Origin: Guillardia theta CCMP2712
Lineage: Eukaryota > Cryptophyceae > Pyrenomonadales > Geminigeraceae
Length of the DNA stretch: 64,000 bases
Reading direction: 5' to 3'
NCBI RefSeq assembly: GCF_000315625.1
Contig: NW_005434592.1
Span: 239,225 to 303,224, forward strand
The position numbers and the translations under genes were made by a program. The notes under the pieces are model-generated. The model did no database searches, had not been told where the DNA came from, and saw nothing but the letters and a program-made list of their open reading frames with translations. Positions within the stretch are counted from its first letter, which is position 1. Each line of letters opens with the position of its first letter. This document shows positions 9,026 through 21,058 of this stretch, piece by piece.

Positions 9026-11819
9026 ATGTACCCCTACTTCCCTGACAGGAGAAGCGCTATGCAAGGCGGGGTGCAGGGAGGAGGAATGATGGCGGGAGGG
9101 GAGGGAAGAGAGGAGGAGAGGAGAGGAGAAGGCGATGGAATCTTGGCAGTGAAAGGACGAGATGATCCGCTGATCCAAGGAAACGCTGCTGCCGATCCCC
9201 TGAACACCTCTTTGCACTCGCGTGAAGTCAGCGATCCCCTGGTTGCTCCAGGACTCCTCCCCGCAGACCCGATTGTGCAGAGTGGAGACGATTCATTCAC
9301 AGCTCATGAAAGTGATGGCGACACAGCTCGTATCCTGGTCCAAGGTGATGAGCACCTCAAGCTCGGTCACTTGAGCATGCAGGGGTCGAACACCATGGCG
9401 ACGGACGGGTCTCCGAGCAACTCAACCGAAGAGCTGGAGGCGGAGTTGTTCGATGAAGTGTTCACGGTAGATGATGTTATAGAGACAATTGGTGGCTTCG
9501 GACGGTACCAGCAATGGTTGTTTGCTATCCTTGGATTCACCTTCTTCGTAAACGGAGCGCTGAATTTACAGCAGATCGTGGTAGAGAGAGCAGCAGAGAT
9601 AAGGTGTTTCCCTACAGCACCCAACTGTACAGTATGTGATCCAGTCGGTGGAGAATTTATAGGAGACTTTGCAGACTACGGGTCTGTTTCCGCGTCTTTC
9701 AGTCTGGTTTGTGGTCGCGAAGTGCTGCGAGGTTCGCTGGGCTCGGTGTTCTTCTCAGGGTTTGGGTTCGGGTCATTCTTCGGGGGGATTCTTTCGGACA
9801 AGATTGGTAGGAGGAAGGGAATCTTCGTGGTGAACGGCCTGCAGCTTGTCGGGTCCGGGGGATTCATCGCCTCAAACTACTATCTCTATGCCTTGTTCCG
9901 GCTGATTGCCGGAGCTGGGTGTGGGGCTGGGATAGTTGTGAACTTCGTGTTGATGATGGAGTTTGTTGGGAACAAGCATCGAGGATGGATGGGAGGATTT
10001 GGGATGAATGGACTATGGTCGTTTGGCGGCCTTGTGGTTGGTCTGCTCGCATCGTTCATACATCAGGTAAACAAGTACTCTGGCTCTGACATAAGCGAGC
10101 TACGTGACAATGAGCGAATTCAACAGATTTATCTTCACAATGATTCTCTTTCTCTGGCGGAATGGCGCGCCGTCTCTTCGATTTCTTTCATTCTCGTCGT
10201 GATACAAATCGTCGTGACTGTCTACCTGCCAGAATCACCGTAAGTGCATCTCATATTTGCTCACCCCCGTGTGTGATTTCGTTCAAGGCGCTGGCTGCTG
10301 ATGATGGGGAGGGCTGACGAAGCCTACAATGTGCTGCACAAGGCCGCACAAACAAACAAGAGGAGCTTGCCGCGAGGAAGGTGACTGCACCAGCACTTGT
10401 CTGCTGTCAAGAGCCTCTGGTGACGTTGAGTCGAAGGCTCAAGGGGATGAACGAGATCAAGGGGATCCCTTCTGAACTCGAACTGGAGGATCCTGGGGAG
10501 TTTCAGGTTGGTGAGGAGGAGAACGACGACGGGCAGATGTTGAAGAAGGTTCATCCTCACAAGCAAGAAGGAGGGTTTGGACTGCTCTTCTCGAGAAACG
10601 AAATTCTGTCTGTTCCCATCTGGCAGATAACTTTGATCATGCTTCTGTGCTGGTTTACAGCCAGCTTCACTTACTACGGTCTTGCTCTCAACACCGGGAG
10701 CCTTGCTGGAGATTTTTATTTGAACATGTACAGCATGAGACTTCATCTCTGTCTAGTAACGCAGTAGCAGGTGTGTAAATATGGCGGTGGATATCCCAGC
10801 TCTTGCTCTGTCGATCGTGATGTTTGATAGGTAGCCATGTTGTTCCCGTGCTGTTGTTGTTGCTGAGGCCTCAACGCAGGATAGGACGATCTCGCTCTCT
10901 GGCCATTACGCTGCTAATCGGAGGCTTCTCATGCGTGCTGTGCAACGCTGTGCCCGAAGACAACAACTGTGCCGCCGGAGAGTGCAACGACGTGTACATC
11001 AAGTCGATCTTGGCGTTCTGTGGGAAGTTCATGGTGGGAGATAAGACTTGCGGCGGCGAGGCAGGAGATAGCTGAACTCTTTCCCAGCTGTGCATCACCT
11101 TCTCAGCTGTCTTTGTCTATGCATCAGAAGTGTTTCCTACCAGTGTGCGAACTCAGGTGCCTTGTGCTTGTTCTGAATATCCCTCTCCTCCTCCCTCTCC
11201 TTCTCCCCTCCCCTCCTCCCGCTCCCCTCCCCTCCCCTCCCCTCGTCCTCCTCCCTCCGCCTCCCCTTCCTCTCACCCACCTACTCCTCCCTATCCCCAT
11301 CGTCTTCTTTGCCTCTGCCTCCTCTACCTTGACGAGTCGCCAGGCCATGGGCATCAGCTCCCTCAGCGCGCGGGTTGGCGGCATTTCCGCTCCCCTCGTA
11401 GTCTTGTTGAGCACAGTAACGACTGACATGCGACAACTGCAAGTCGCTGAAATGCTCGCAGGCATCACCGAGCCTTCCCATGTGGATCTTTGGGATCATC
11501 TCCATCGTAGCGGTGGGATACTCGTGGCCTTGTACTGATCTGAAGCCTACCTTACTGTCTTTCCTGCCCCTACCTCAATCTCCTCTTCTCCTCTTCTCCT
11601 CTTCTTCTCTTCTCCTCTTCTCCTCAGTTTCTCCCTGTCTCGACGTCCTACACTACTCCTCTCCTTCGGTCCCTCCATGCTTGTTTCCCTCGGTTCTCTG
11701 CATCACACTATTTTCTCCTCACCTCCCGTCTTCTTCCTCTCTCATGTTCGTGGTATCAGGGATTGTTCAGTTTTCGCCTCCCCGAAACAAACAATCGCGA
11801 CCTGGCAGACGACATTTGA
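9026..11819 (+). CDS. SLC22-like (organic cation/carnitine type) major facilitator transporter
   Basis: This is a membrane carrier of the SLC22 kind, predicted to move small organic ions. Exon 1 runs to about 10241 and holds a long soluble N-terminal extension of about 130 residues, then YQQWLFAILGFTFFVNGA (TM1) and a Cys-containing extracellular loop. It continues with GFGSFFGGILSDKIGRRKG, the MFS loop 2-3 signature. Later exons give SPRWLLMMGRADEAY, WQITLIMLLCWFTASFTYYG, GKFMLCITFSAVFVYASEVF followed by PTSVR, then ISSLSARVGGISAPLVVLL. The last exon 11760-11819 gives GLFSFRLPETNNRDLADDI, matching the LPET-type family end. The start is the first ATG in frame (9026); 9059 is an alternative. 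Several introns are pyrimidine-rich, notably 11155-11345 and 11500-11759. The gene converges on the topoisomerase gene with about 175 bases between. Substrate is not predictable. Confidence 0.85.
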
Positions 11820-11993
11820 GAAACAGACAGGAGAGAAGAATGAAAGCGAGTGCGATGGAAGTGAGATCGGAGAAGGACGAAACAGCAAACAAGCGGTGTA
11901 CGTGAAAGAATTCCCTCAGACTGATTTCAAACAGTTTGTTTCATTAGTCAGTAAAGTGTATAAGTTATTCTACTCGCTTGCTCTGGTCCTTCT

Positions 11994-14900
11994 TCAGTCA
12001 CTGTCATCAAACATGTCTACTTCGGAGTCCTCCGAGTCAATCACGTACGTCTTGGCTGCCGCCGCTGCCCTACGGGGCGCGCGATCCCCAGCGCGGGAAG
12101 GAGCAGAGACCTTGGTGATCTCCTCATCAAAGAACTCATCGTCGCTGTCCTCGTCCTTGGCCTTGCGAGCCTTAGGAGGAGCTTTCTGCTTGACCTCTTT
12201 CTGCTTGACCTCTTTCTGCTTCACCTCCTCCTTCATGGTCTCCTTCTGCTTGACCTCCTTGGGCTTTGCCGCCTCAGCCTTCTTCGCTGGCTTCTTCTTC
12301 GGCTTTGGCTAAGCAAGCAGTCAGAAGGAGGGAAGTGAGACAGAGAACGACAGGTGAAGGAGGGGACTGAGAATGAAAGGCAGGAGAACAGGAGACAACA
12401 AACGAGGAGGAGGAGGAGGAGGAGGAAGAGGAGGAGAAGGATCAGACCTCGTCATCGCTGTCCGAGATCTCAAAGTCCTCATCGTCCTTGGCTTTCTTGC
12501 TGCTCTTGGCTGGAGCTTTCTTCTGGGTCGGACGCGCCGCAACCTTCGGGTCGAAGTCGCTTTCCTCATCACTCTCGTCCTTATAGCTCTTGACAGGCCC
12601 TCTACTGGGCTTCTTCTGGACCTCCTCCTCGCTCTCTGCCTCGCTCTCCTCCTCGCTTGTCTCGACCTTCTTGACCTGCTGCAGGGGCACGTCAGATCTG
12701 GCTCCTCCTCCTCCTCCTCCTCCTCCTGACCTTCTTCACAGGCTTCGCTGCAGGGGCTGCGACCTTCTTGTCCGTCATCTTGGCAGCCAGTCGCTCCATG
12801 AGGGAGAGGGCAGGAACATCTTCGTCCTCGTCCTCGTCCAGGACCTTGGGCCTCTGGGCCAGCATGGCCGACTTGTCGGGCGTGTCCTTGAGGTCCTGCT
12901 TCTTCATCTGCCGCGGCTTCTCCTCCTCTGACCCTGCGCGCTTCAGCTGCGGCTTGGAGGCGGCAGCCTTGAAGGCCGGGAGGGAGGCGGAGGAGGCTGG
13001 AGCAGGAGCCTTGGGAGCAGGGGCAGAGGAGGCCGCAGGCTTGGCCTGGGGCTTCTTGGGTTTGGAGGCAGCAGCGAACTCCTCGTCGCTATCGTCGTCA
13101 AGGGAGACGTCGCTGTCGTCCTCGCTCATGCTGTCGCCGCCCCAAGACTTCCTCCTCTTCTTGGCCGCCTTCTTCTTGAGGACCTTCTTGCTGCCCTGGC
13201 TCGCCTTCACCTTGGGCCCCTTCTCCTTCATCTTCTTCTCTTCCTCCTGCTCAATCCTCTCGTACTCCTCCAGGAACGAGTCGAGGTCTCGCTCCCAGAG
13301 GTCCGCGGGCGTCAGCTTGTTCAGCTCCTCCAACTCGTTGGCCTTCCCGTCCCGCTCCTCCTGCAGGTGCTTCACCCGCTCTAGCGTCAGGCTCAGGATG
13401 GGCATATTGAGCAGGTAGTCGTATCCTCCGCTGCTCCCCTTGCCCTCTTGCTGCTCCTGCTCCTGCGCCTCCCCCTCCTGCTCCTCCCCCTCAGCAGCCT
13501 TCTTCTTCCCCTCCTTATAGAGAGGCATGTACCCCCGCGCGGACAGGTCCTGCACGATCTCCGTCTTCTTCCTGTTGTTAACCTTGAGGGTCCCGGCGAT
13601 GACCTCCTTGATGAACCGGCACTTGTTGTCCAGCACCTTGAGCTGCTTGCCCAGCTCGCCCTCCAGTTGCTCCTTCCTCTGCCTGTAGTGCTCCATCCTG
13701 ACCCCGTAGAACTCCCTCATGATCTGCTCGGGCGAGTCGTAGCGCTGGATCTGCCCGTCGGCGTTGAACAAGTGCATGTTGGAGATGGCGAGGCTCCTGC
13801 TCAGCTGGAACTTCTTCGCTATCCCCACCTCCTCGGCCTCCTCCATCCTCTTCTCTGTCATCGACACCTCAAAGTAGACCGTCGTGTCCGTGTGGTACTC
13901 CCGGTACCCCTTGATGAAGGGCTCCTTCTTACCCCCCTCGGTGTCCATCAGCGTCTCCAGGAACTCCTTGTACTGCTGCGTCCACTTGCCGACCGGCAGC
14001 TCGTTGATCACCAGGGTTGTCTCGTCCACCTTCTCCCACTTCCCCACTAGCGTGTACGACACCTCCCCCTTCTTGCTCACGTTCAGCTCGACGCTCCCCT
14101 GGAAGCCGCGGAACCACGGGTGCATCGGCTCCATGACCTCCTGCCGCAGCAGCCGCTTCAGGTTGCTCACCACGTCCCTCGGGTTGTAGCAGGGCACGTC
14201 CGTGCTCCACCCCGTCCCGATCCCGTGGGCCCCGTTGACGAGGACGGTGGGCAGGATGGGCACGTAGAACTGCGGCTCGATGCTCTGCCCGTCATCGTTG
14301 AGGTACTTGAGGATGGCGTCGTCGGCCTCGTGGAAGAGGAAGCGGGTGATGGGGTGCAGGTACGTGAAGATGTAGCGAGGGCTTGCAGCGTCCGCCCCAC
14401 CCTGCAGCCTCGTGCCAAACTGACCGGAGGGGACGAGGACGTTGACGTTGTTGCTACCCACAAAGTTCTGCGCCATTCCCACTATCGCCATCGCCAGCGA
14501 CTGCTCCCCGTGATGGTATGCGCTGTGCTCGGCCACGTAGCCGGCCAGCTGCGCGACCTTGATCTCGGCCTTGAGCTTCCTCTTGAAGCAGGCGTAGAGG
14601 ATCTTCCTCTGCCCAGGCTTCCAGCCGTCCACGAGCGAGGGGATGGAGCGCATGTTGTCCATCATGGAGAAGTGAATGAGCTCCTTGTTGATGAAGTCCG
14701 AGTAGGTCACCTCCGACCCGTTGTGGTCCACAAACAGGTCCTCCTCGTACCTCAGCAGCCACTGCTTACGGTCGTCAGCTCGCTTCTTGCTGAACACCAT
14801 GTCGATAATCTCTCCATCTTCCGCTCCCTCCCACGCGAAGTCCATCTGATGGAGCGGCAGATTGGAGAAGTACTCCTTGGCTTCCTGGGAGGAGGAGGTA

Positions 14901-16967
14901 CCTAGACCCTTGTAGTACTTGATCGTCCAGCCGCCCAAGCCGTCCCCGACCTGCTCCCTCCACTCCTCGTACTCCTGGAGGGTGAAGAAGGCGATCTCGT
15001 TCTTCCCCCCTCCCTTCTTCTTCGCCTTCACGATCGGCGTCGCAAACTCTTGCAGGAACCCAGGGTGTCGCAGCAGGTTCGGCCAGTAGTAGTGGAACAG
15101 GTTGATCAGCAACCCCTTGATGTGCGAACCGTCAGGGTCCTGATCCGCCATGATCATCACGTGCCCGTAGCGCAGCCCCTGCGGGCCGTTCTCGTACTTG
15201 TTGCCCTGCTGGAGCCCGAGGATCGTCTTCAGGTTCTTGATCTCCTCGTTCTTCATGATCTGCTCGTGGTTCGCATCCCTGGGGTTCGCCACCTTTCCTC
15301 GCAGGGGGAACACGCCGTACCTGTTCCTCCCCACCACTGCCAGCCCGCTGACCGCCAGGGCCTTGGCGGAGTCTCCCTCCGTAAGGATGAGCGTGCAGTC
15401 GGCCGCGTGCTTCGTCCCGGCGTCGTTGGCATCCTCGAGCTTCGGGATGCCCACGATCCTTCCAGTCTTCTTCCCGTCCGTCTTCTTCATATCCTTCTCC
15501 TGCTTCTCCTGCCCGAAGCTCAGGATGCCGTCGATGATTTTGGTCCCGTTGAGCATCTTCTTGAAGAACTTGTCGTCGAACTCAGCCTTGGACCCGAAGG
15601 CCGAGGGCTTCAGCGTCAGCGTCTCCTTGGTCTGCGAGTCAAAGGCCGGGTTCTCGATGAGAGAGTTGAGGAAGATCCACATGTGGCCCTTGATCTGGAA
15701 GGGCTTCAGCTTCAGCCCCTTGTGCTTCTTGCCCAGGTGGTCCGAGAACATCTGCAGGAGGCGAGACAGTCAGGTTGACGGCAGCGAGAGGAGGGAGAGG
15801 AGGCGGGAGAAAGAAGGATAGAAGGGGCAGGGAAGAAAAGAAGTTGGAGAGGAGAAGGAGAAAAGGGGAAAAAGAAGGAAGTCGAGTGGAAGTCTGAAGC
15901 GGCCCGAGGCTCACCTGGACCAGCTGGTCGGCCACATGGTTCACATGCGAACCTCCTCGTGTGGTAGCGATGTTGTTGACGAAGGACACTTGCTGGAACT
16001 GCCCGTCGCTCGCTGCTATCACCATCTCCCACCTGTCGTTGGGCTTGTAGTGGACGTACTTGGCCTCGCCCTCGAGGAGCACCGACGAGGAGGAGAGGTA
16101 GAGCTTGCAGTAGTCTTCGAAGGTCTTGATCTTGATGCGCTGGTCCTTGAGGAAGACCTTGACGCCGGGGATGGTTCCAGCCATGTCGTACACGCGCTTC
16201 TTCATGAGAGCAACCGTGTCCACATCAAGGTGCACCATTCCGAACTTGGAGAGGTCAGGCTTGAAGGTGATGCAAGTCCAGTTGTCGCTCTCCTTGCACT
16301 CTTTCACTGTTGCCTTGGTCTTGTTCTGCATGTTGTCCGTCCATGTCTGCTTGTACTTTCTCCCCGACCTGGATCCATCGGCAGTCTCAACTGTGAACTC
16401 AGTGCTGAAGATATTGGCCAACTTTGCTCCGTAACCGTTCCTTCCTCCTGTGGTCTTCTTCTCCTTGTCGTTGTAGTTGCTGCTCGTGAGGAGGTGGCCG
16501 AAGATGAGCTCTGGTACCCAGCAGTTCTCCTCCTTATGCATCTCCACAGGGATGCCACAGCCGTTGTTGTAGACAGAGATGCTCGACTCTTCCGGGTCGA
16601 TCACAACCTTGAGCGTGTCCATAGTCTTATCCCTCTGCTTGTTGTCTGCAGCGTTCACCAGGATTTCATCAAAGATCTTGAAGAGGCCAGGAACGTACGT
16701 GACCTCGCGCTGATTCATTCCGATCTCTTCATCGAACACCCACAACTTGGTCCTGTGCATCTCAGTAGATCCGATGTAGGTGTCAGGACGAAGGAGGACG
16801 TGTTCAAGCTGTGTGAGCTTCTGGTAGGTCTCTTCAACGGTCTTTGACTTCTTTGAGGTTGTCGAGACATTCTCTTTGTCTTGGAAGAAATCATCTGAGT
16901 CGGGCATCGCACTCTTGGCGGAAGCAGCCTTCTTGAGGGGCTTGTTGGTCTTCTCAACAAACGCCAT
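11994..16967 (-). CDS. TOP2: DNA topoisomerase II (type IIA, eukaryotic)
   Basis: The enzyme passes one DNA duplex through another with ATP and is needed for chromosome separation in the nucleus. The gene appears complete. Exon 1 (16967-15915) starts at an ATG and carries the GHKL ATPase domain: LLRPDTYIGS, FDEILVNAADN, SVYNNGCGIPV and GGRNGYGAKLANIFS. It continues after a 163-nt intron (15752-15914). The TOPRIM motifs are EGDSA, PLRGK and MADQDPDGSHIKG; the winged helix and catalytic Tyr lie in the AASPRYIFT context, with AYHHGE and GQFGTRLQGG nearby. The C-terminal tail is Lys/Glu/Ser-rich and low in complexity. It is split by a 50-nt intron near 12695-12744 and one near 12310-12450, both containing GGA-type repeats. 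The stop is at 11994. Third codon positions are strongly GC-rich, which produces long antisense shadow frames on the plus strand. Confidence 0.96.
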
Positions 16968-17900
16968 GGTAAACTTGTCTGCTTGCTACAACTACAACTG
17001 AACTTCTGCAGGGACGAAGCAGGTCAATTCGAGTGAGGACAGGACCCAGTGAGCAGGAGCTGGGTCAGAGAAATTAGTGCGGGAAGGAGGAAGGGGGAGG
17101 GAAGAGAGGGAGGGGGGAGAATCAACGTGCAAGGAAGCAGGAAAAATTTAAAAAGGCGTGCTGCGGTAGAGGGGTGGACACTTGTGAAAAGGGCTGGGAG
17201 ATAGGGGTGGGGGTACTACCAGAGTACGAGCAATATGGTATGGGGGGTAGGGCTGCATTTCCCCCACTCGGCTATTAGGAAATTTGAGGGTGCTGTCCAC
17301 CATCGACCTCCGACATGCCCAGGGGTCACCCAAAAAGGGACCCGGATTATACTATGATTTGGTAGCCCAGGTAGAGCCGGGACTGGGACGAAAAAACAAC
17401 CGTTGGCAAATTTAAAATCGTCGGTCTTACGGGCCCGGCCGGGCCGGCCGGGCCCGGCCGCACTGCCAAGGAGTTATTAGTGATATCACTGGTTGGAAGG
17501 ATTTCTGTAACCGTCCAGTGAGCATGGAAGCGAGGGGAAGGAGAAAAGAAAGGCGAAGAGCGGAAGTGAAGGAAGAGGAGGAAACGATCCGAATGAGGAT
17601 CTGAATGTAGAACCGAGTTTCGAAGAGATCAGCTGGTACACATAGACACGGAGAAGTTTCGTGGGTGAGGAAATCATGGTCATATTCAGTCGCTCGCATG
17701 CAAGCAAACTTTTCATCCTTCTAGGAGTGGGCGTGAGTGCATGGAGTGCTACAGATATGAATAGTTTGCGTAGTGATGTGCTGTTGTCTCACCTTGATCA
17801 CCCTACTCACGGCCAACAACAGGATGTCTACACCATCTTCGGTTCAACCTCGTCGAGTGATGAGCTTTGAAGAGGTGATTTTGAGTTCTTGAATGCGAGC
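16968..17900. other. Intergenic region with GGGTA tract and small GC island
   Basis: This lies 5' of the topoisomerase gene and should hold its promoter. The stretch 17160-17345 is rich in ggggtgggggta-type words, and 17428-17463 is a run of GGGCCCGGCC/GGCCGG words. Short open frames such as 17661-17870 have no support. They could contain upstream exons of the SAXO-like gene that follows. Confidence 0.45.
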
Positions 17901-17916
17901 ATGGTATGATTGAGAC

Positions 17917-19134
17917 TTGTATCTCAGGCCATGGAGAACGCAGCCAAGAATCCTCGCAGACAAGGATGCACTAAGTACAATGTGGAGGTTTGGCTGCTGC
18001 CCTACACTACATAGTTGGAATAACGATTGGCCGAGACAGGTTTACCTGCAGCTGCCGCTAGAGGGACAGAGCCACTACAAGGAAGCGTTCCAGTCGCCTT
18101 CCATAGACTTTGTTGTCCTTCAACCGCACGCTCTCTGCTCTCCTAACGCCTTGTTACAGTTCAAGTCCGCTGGAGTCCCCCCGGGCCCGAGCATTAGCGA
18201 GGTCAGGCCCAGTCAGGCGAGCTGTGCAACTCATAGCTCGCTCCCAGCTGACGAGGCCTTGACTCCAGTCGATCCCTTTCGTCGGCGAGAGTCACAGCAA
18301 GAGCACTTTCGCCGCTCCTCCTCAGGAAGCGTACGGTTCTCCCGCGCCCACGTCCTCTCCCAACTACCTACACACTCCTACTCGAAGTAGCCTCCTCCTC
18401 CTGTCCGCGCGCTGGGGTTGATTTTGACGTTCAGAGCTGCCATTCGAAGGGCAATCTCACTACAAGGAGACTTTCGTCTGCCATCCATCGCAGCAGGGGG
18501 GGGAGGAGGAGGCAAGGAGCTCTAGATCCCCGAGCTCCTACCCCTCCCCTCCCAAGATCCCTTTCCAAGGGTCCAGCAGCACGCACGAGCAGTATAAAGC
18601 GCCGCCGGTCAGAAACTTTTTCGGTGCGAGAGAAGAAAGACTCAGTGAGTTGCCTTCACAGAGATCTGCATACTTCCAGGATTGTCAGAGAAACCCTGGC
18701 GGCTATGACATCCAGCCCATCTCACCTTCTATCCCGTAAGTCTCTGCCTACCTCTGCCTGCCTTCTGTTTGTTTGCGCACCCTACAAGCTTTCTCATCCT
18801 TGCTCGATGTTGCTCACCTTCAGCAAGCTTTTTCACTCAGCTGACCCGCTGGAAAGGTTCACAGGACGGACAACGAACCAGGAGATGTACCAGCCGTATG
18901 ACATTCCAAGAGCGACAGGACCGTCACGAGAAGAAGTTTCCTTCTCTCCTTCGGAATACCGACTTGTTCCCGACAACCGTGACTTCAAAACAAGCAACAA
19001 AGAACAGTTAGTGTTGCGTGCATGACTTGTTTCTCAGCTGAGCTGACAGTCGCAGTTACGCCTACTATCCACCTGAAACGCACCCACCCCATGAAATTGC
19101 AAGGAAAATTCGGTGGGAGGAGTCTCTTTACTGA
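17917..19134 (+). CDS. SAXO/FAM154-like microtubule-associated repeat protein (probable axonemal)
   Basis: Proteins of the SAXO type bind and stabilise ciliary and centriolar microtubules through short repeats built around a Pro-Phe-x-Gly-x-Ser/Thr-x-Tyr-Lys core. Five copies can be read here in separate exons: LPLEGQSHYKEAF (about 18050), IPFVGESHSKSTFAAPP (about 18270), ELPFEGQSHYKETF (about 18437), a copy reading FQGSSSTHEQYKAPP (about 18570) and FTGRTTNQEMYQPYDIP (about 18858). The last exon reads YAYYPPETHPPHEIARKIRW and stops at 19134. The repeats lie in different frames, so several short introns separate them; I did not fix every junction. The N-terminal exon is uncertain. The family assignment rests on repeat shape and spacing; the ciliary location is inferred from the family. 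Confidence 0.6.
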
Positions 19135-19589
19135 GATGAGGTCTTAACCTTGCAATGTCAGCATCGTCATCAGCCGAAATGCTACTGTCGGAGATCTACA
19201 AGAAGCACTTCAAAAGCAAACTCAGATTCCCATTCATGCTCAGGTGTGAATTAGGATTAGGAGGAAGTAACAGGAGGACGAGGAGGACGAGGACGAGGAC
19301 GAGGAGGCTTTTTCACTGAAAGAATCGCTGAATATTGCTGTAGAGCTTGATACGGGACAGCACGGGACAGGTTCTGGAAGACAAGAACCTTCTGCTTGTT
19401 GATAATCTGTCAGTCTTTCCTTTCCCGTCTCGAAAGCTTTCAGCCTGATTATGTTTGCAGGAATTGGAAGAGCGGCGAGTTCTTGACAATGACGGTAACT
19501 TAGAACTTGTGGTTCTTCTATCTTTACAAAACAAACAAAAGGTTTCAAAAAAGTCGAGACAAGAGTGATTACAAAAGCATATTACATGT

Positions 19590-20286
19590 CTACCAGTTCA
19601 AAATCCTGAGGAGTGTATCACCGTCAGCAACCTTCCTGCCTCTGTAGGCACCGTTCACGGCTCCAAGAACATCCTCGTACTGCTTCTTGGGAAGCAACCA
19701 TAGCTTCTGCGATGACTCATTAGTGACCCAGGCCGGGTCCACAATCTGCCACCATCATCACTCGAGGTCTCTTGCAAAGCTCTTCCTCACTGTGTGATAT
19801 CGGCCTGCGGTATGCCTGATAGAATCCGAATGTTCGACCAACGTAGCCAGCGAGGCAAACATCTAAGCCACCTTGTTAGACAGCGCTGGCCTTGCCCCTG
19901 CTGGTTGGAAGGAAAGAGATGGGTGGCCGAGGGGAGACGAGACAAGCAAGCTCATAACAACGAACAGTGAAGAGTAGCAAGACAAGTGCGGAGGTACCAC
20001 GAGTAGATGAAACAAGACTTGAAAGACGGGATAACAAGATTGAGCCCTGCTCGTGTTTGGCCGAAACAGAGAATTGAGATGAAGATGCGAAGAGAATAGT
20101 GAAAGTGAAGGTGGAGGGGAGGATCTCTTCTTCTTCCACACATCTTTCATCTCTTCTTCTTCTACACATCTTTCATCTCTTCTTCTTCTACACGTCTTTC
20201 ATCTCTTCTTCTTCTACACATCTTTCATCTCTTCTTCTTCTACCGGTTTCGTTCGTGTTCTTTTCATCGCAAATGTCGCAGGTCAT
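19590..20286 (-). CDS. Small Cys-containing protein, unknown family
   Basis: A plausible small gene reads leftwards. Exon 1 (20286-20244) begins ATG and encodes MTCDICDEKNTNETD with a CxxC pair. A 381-nt intron (19863-20243) holds a 26-bp minisatellite. The next exon starts with VCLAGY. The final exon reads IVDPAWVTNESSQKLWLLPK and later GAVNGAYRGRKVADGDTLLR, ending in ILNW at 19590. The junction between the second and third exons is unclear. One reading gives an intron of about 97 nt after LAGY; another keeps a longer second exon (GRTFGFYQAYRRPISHSEEE) but then needs an implausibly short intron. I do not recognise the family. The four cysteines could bind zinc, but that is a guess. Confidence 0.4.
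20125..20241. repeat. 26-bp minisatellite, about 4.5 copies
   Basis: Units of 26 bases (ctcttcttcttctacacatc followed by tttcat) repeat at 20125, 20151, 20177 and 20203, then break off. Copies differ by one base or none. On the minus strand they lie within the 381-nt intron of the small Cys protein gene. Confidence 0.9.
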
Positions 20287-20289
20287 TGC

Positions 20290-21058
20290 CGCTTTTAGTT
20301 AGGACTACCCTACCCTCAAACCTATCCTTGCTTTTTAACTTCAGGGTGGGGTGGGGACAACAGGAGACAACTGGTAAGCAAGCAACAACTAAGATCACAA
20401 GGAGTTGATAAAGAGACATGTTACCTTCATCCAAGACAAGCTGCTCAACGGTCCTCATCTCAACCCCAAGCAATGTTGCTTTCCTTTACTCTCACTCGTA
20501 GCAAAGGACAGGCTCGATTACTGATACATGGCGGCAAATGCCGCTTTGCCCTCGCCCTCCCTTGCAACTTGCAGGGATGAGCTGTGGCTGGAATACACTG
20601 CATACAATCTAGTACAAGATGACTGACACCTTGTGGCACTGTGGTGCCAACTGACGTAGAGGCGTTCAAAGTTGTCGCAATGGCAGGTTGAGCCGAAGAC
20701 ACACTGCCCGTGGCTGCTGTCTTGAGCCTCAGACGGGACTTCAAGTCTGCTCATCACGGTTCGCTGGTAGCGCGGGTACCATGAGGTTCACATGGGGCCT
20801 GGCGTTGCCCGCACATGAGGTGTCTCTGGCTCAGCCAACGGCTCCAGGCTGCTGTCGCTCTCTCGCAGGTCGGGATAGGTGGGAGAGTGAGAGCCGCTGT
20901 CGCTTTCGAAGCGAACCTCCCGCACGACCTCAAGGGGCTGAAACTTGGAGTGCGAGTCTTGCACGCACGACGAGATGATCCCCAACTCCATCTGAATGGA
21001 TACGAACTGCTCCGACCTGTCTCGCTGCTCGTCAGCGATGGCGAGAGGACTGAGATGC
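20290..21058. other. Spacer, no assignable gene
   Basis: A short GGGTAGGG-like stretch lies at 20305-20355. The minus-strand frames at 20460-20757 (Ser/Thr/Cys-rich) and plus-strand frames at 20815-21207 have no family match and no consistent exon structure. The latter overlap the 3' end of the LRR gene as antisense. Confidence 0.35.

Noticed and set aside
13448-14905. Long plus-strand open frames (about 200 and 261 codons) opposite the topoisomerase gene
   Set aside because: They mirror a strongly GC3-biased coding exon, are rich in Leu/Val/Arg/His, and have no domain; they are antisense shadows.
16968-17150. Named promoter elements for the topoisomerase gene
   Set aside because: The upstream sequence is purine-rich, but no TATA or initiator element can be set apart from background by eye.
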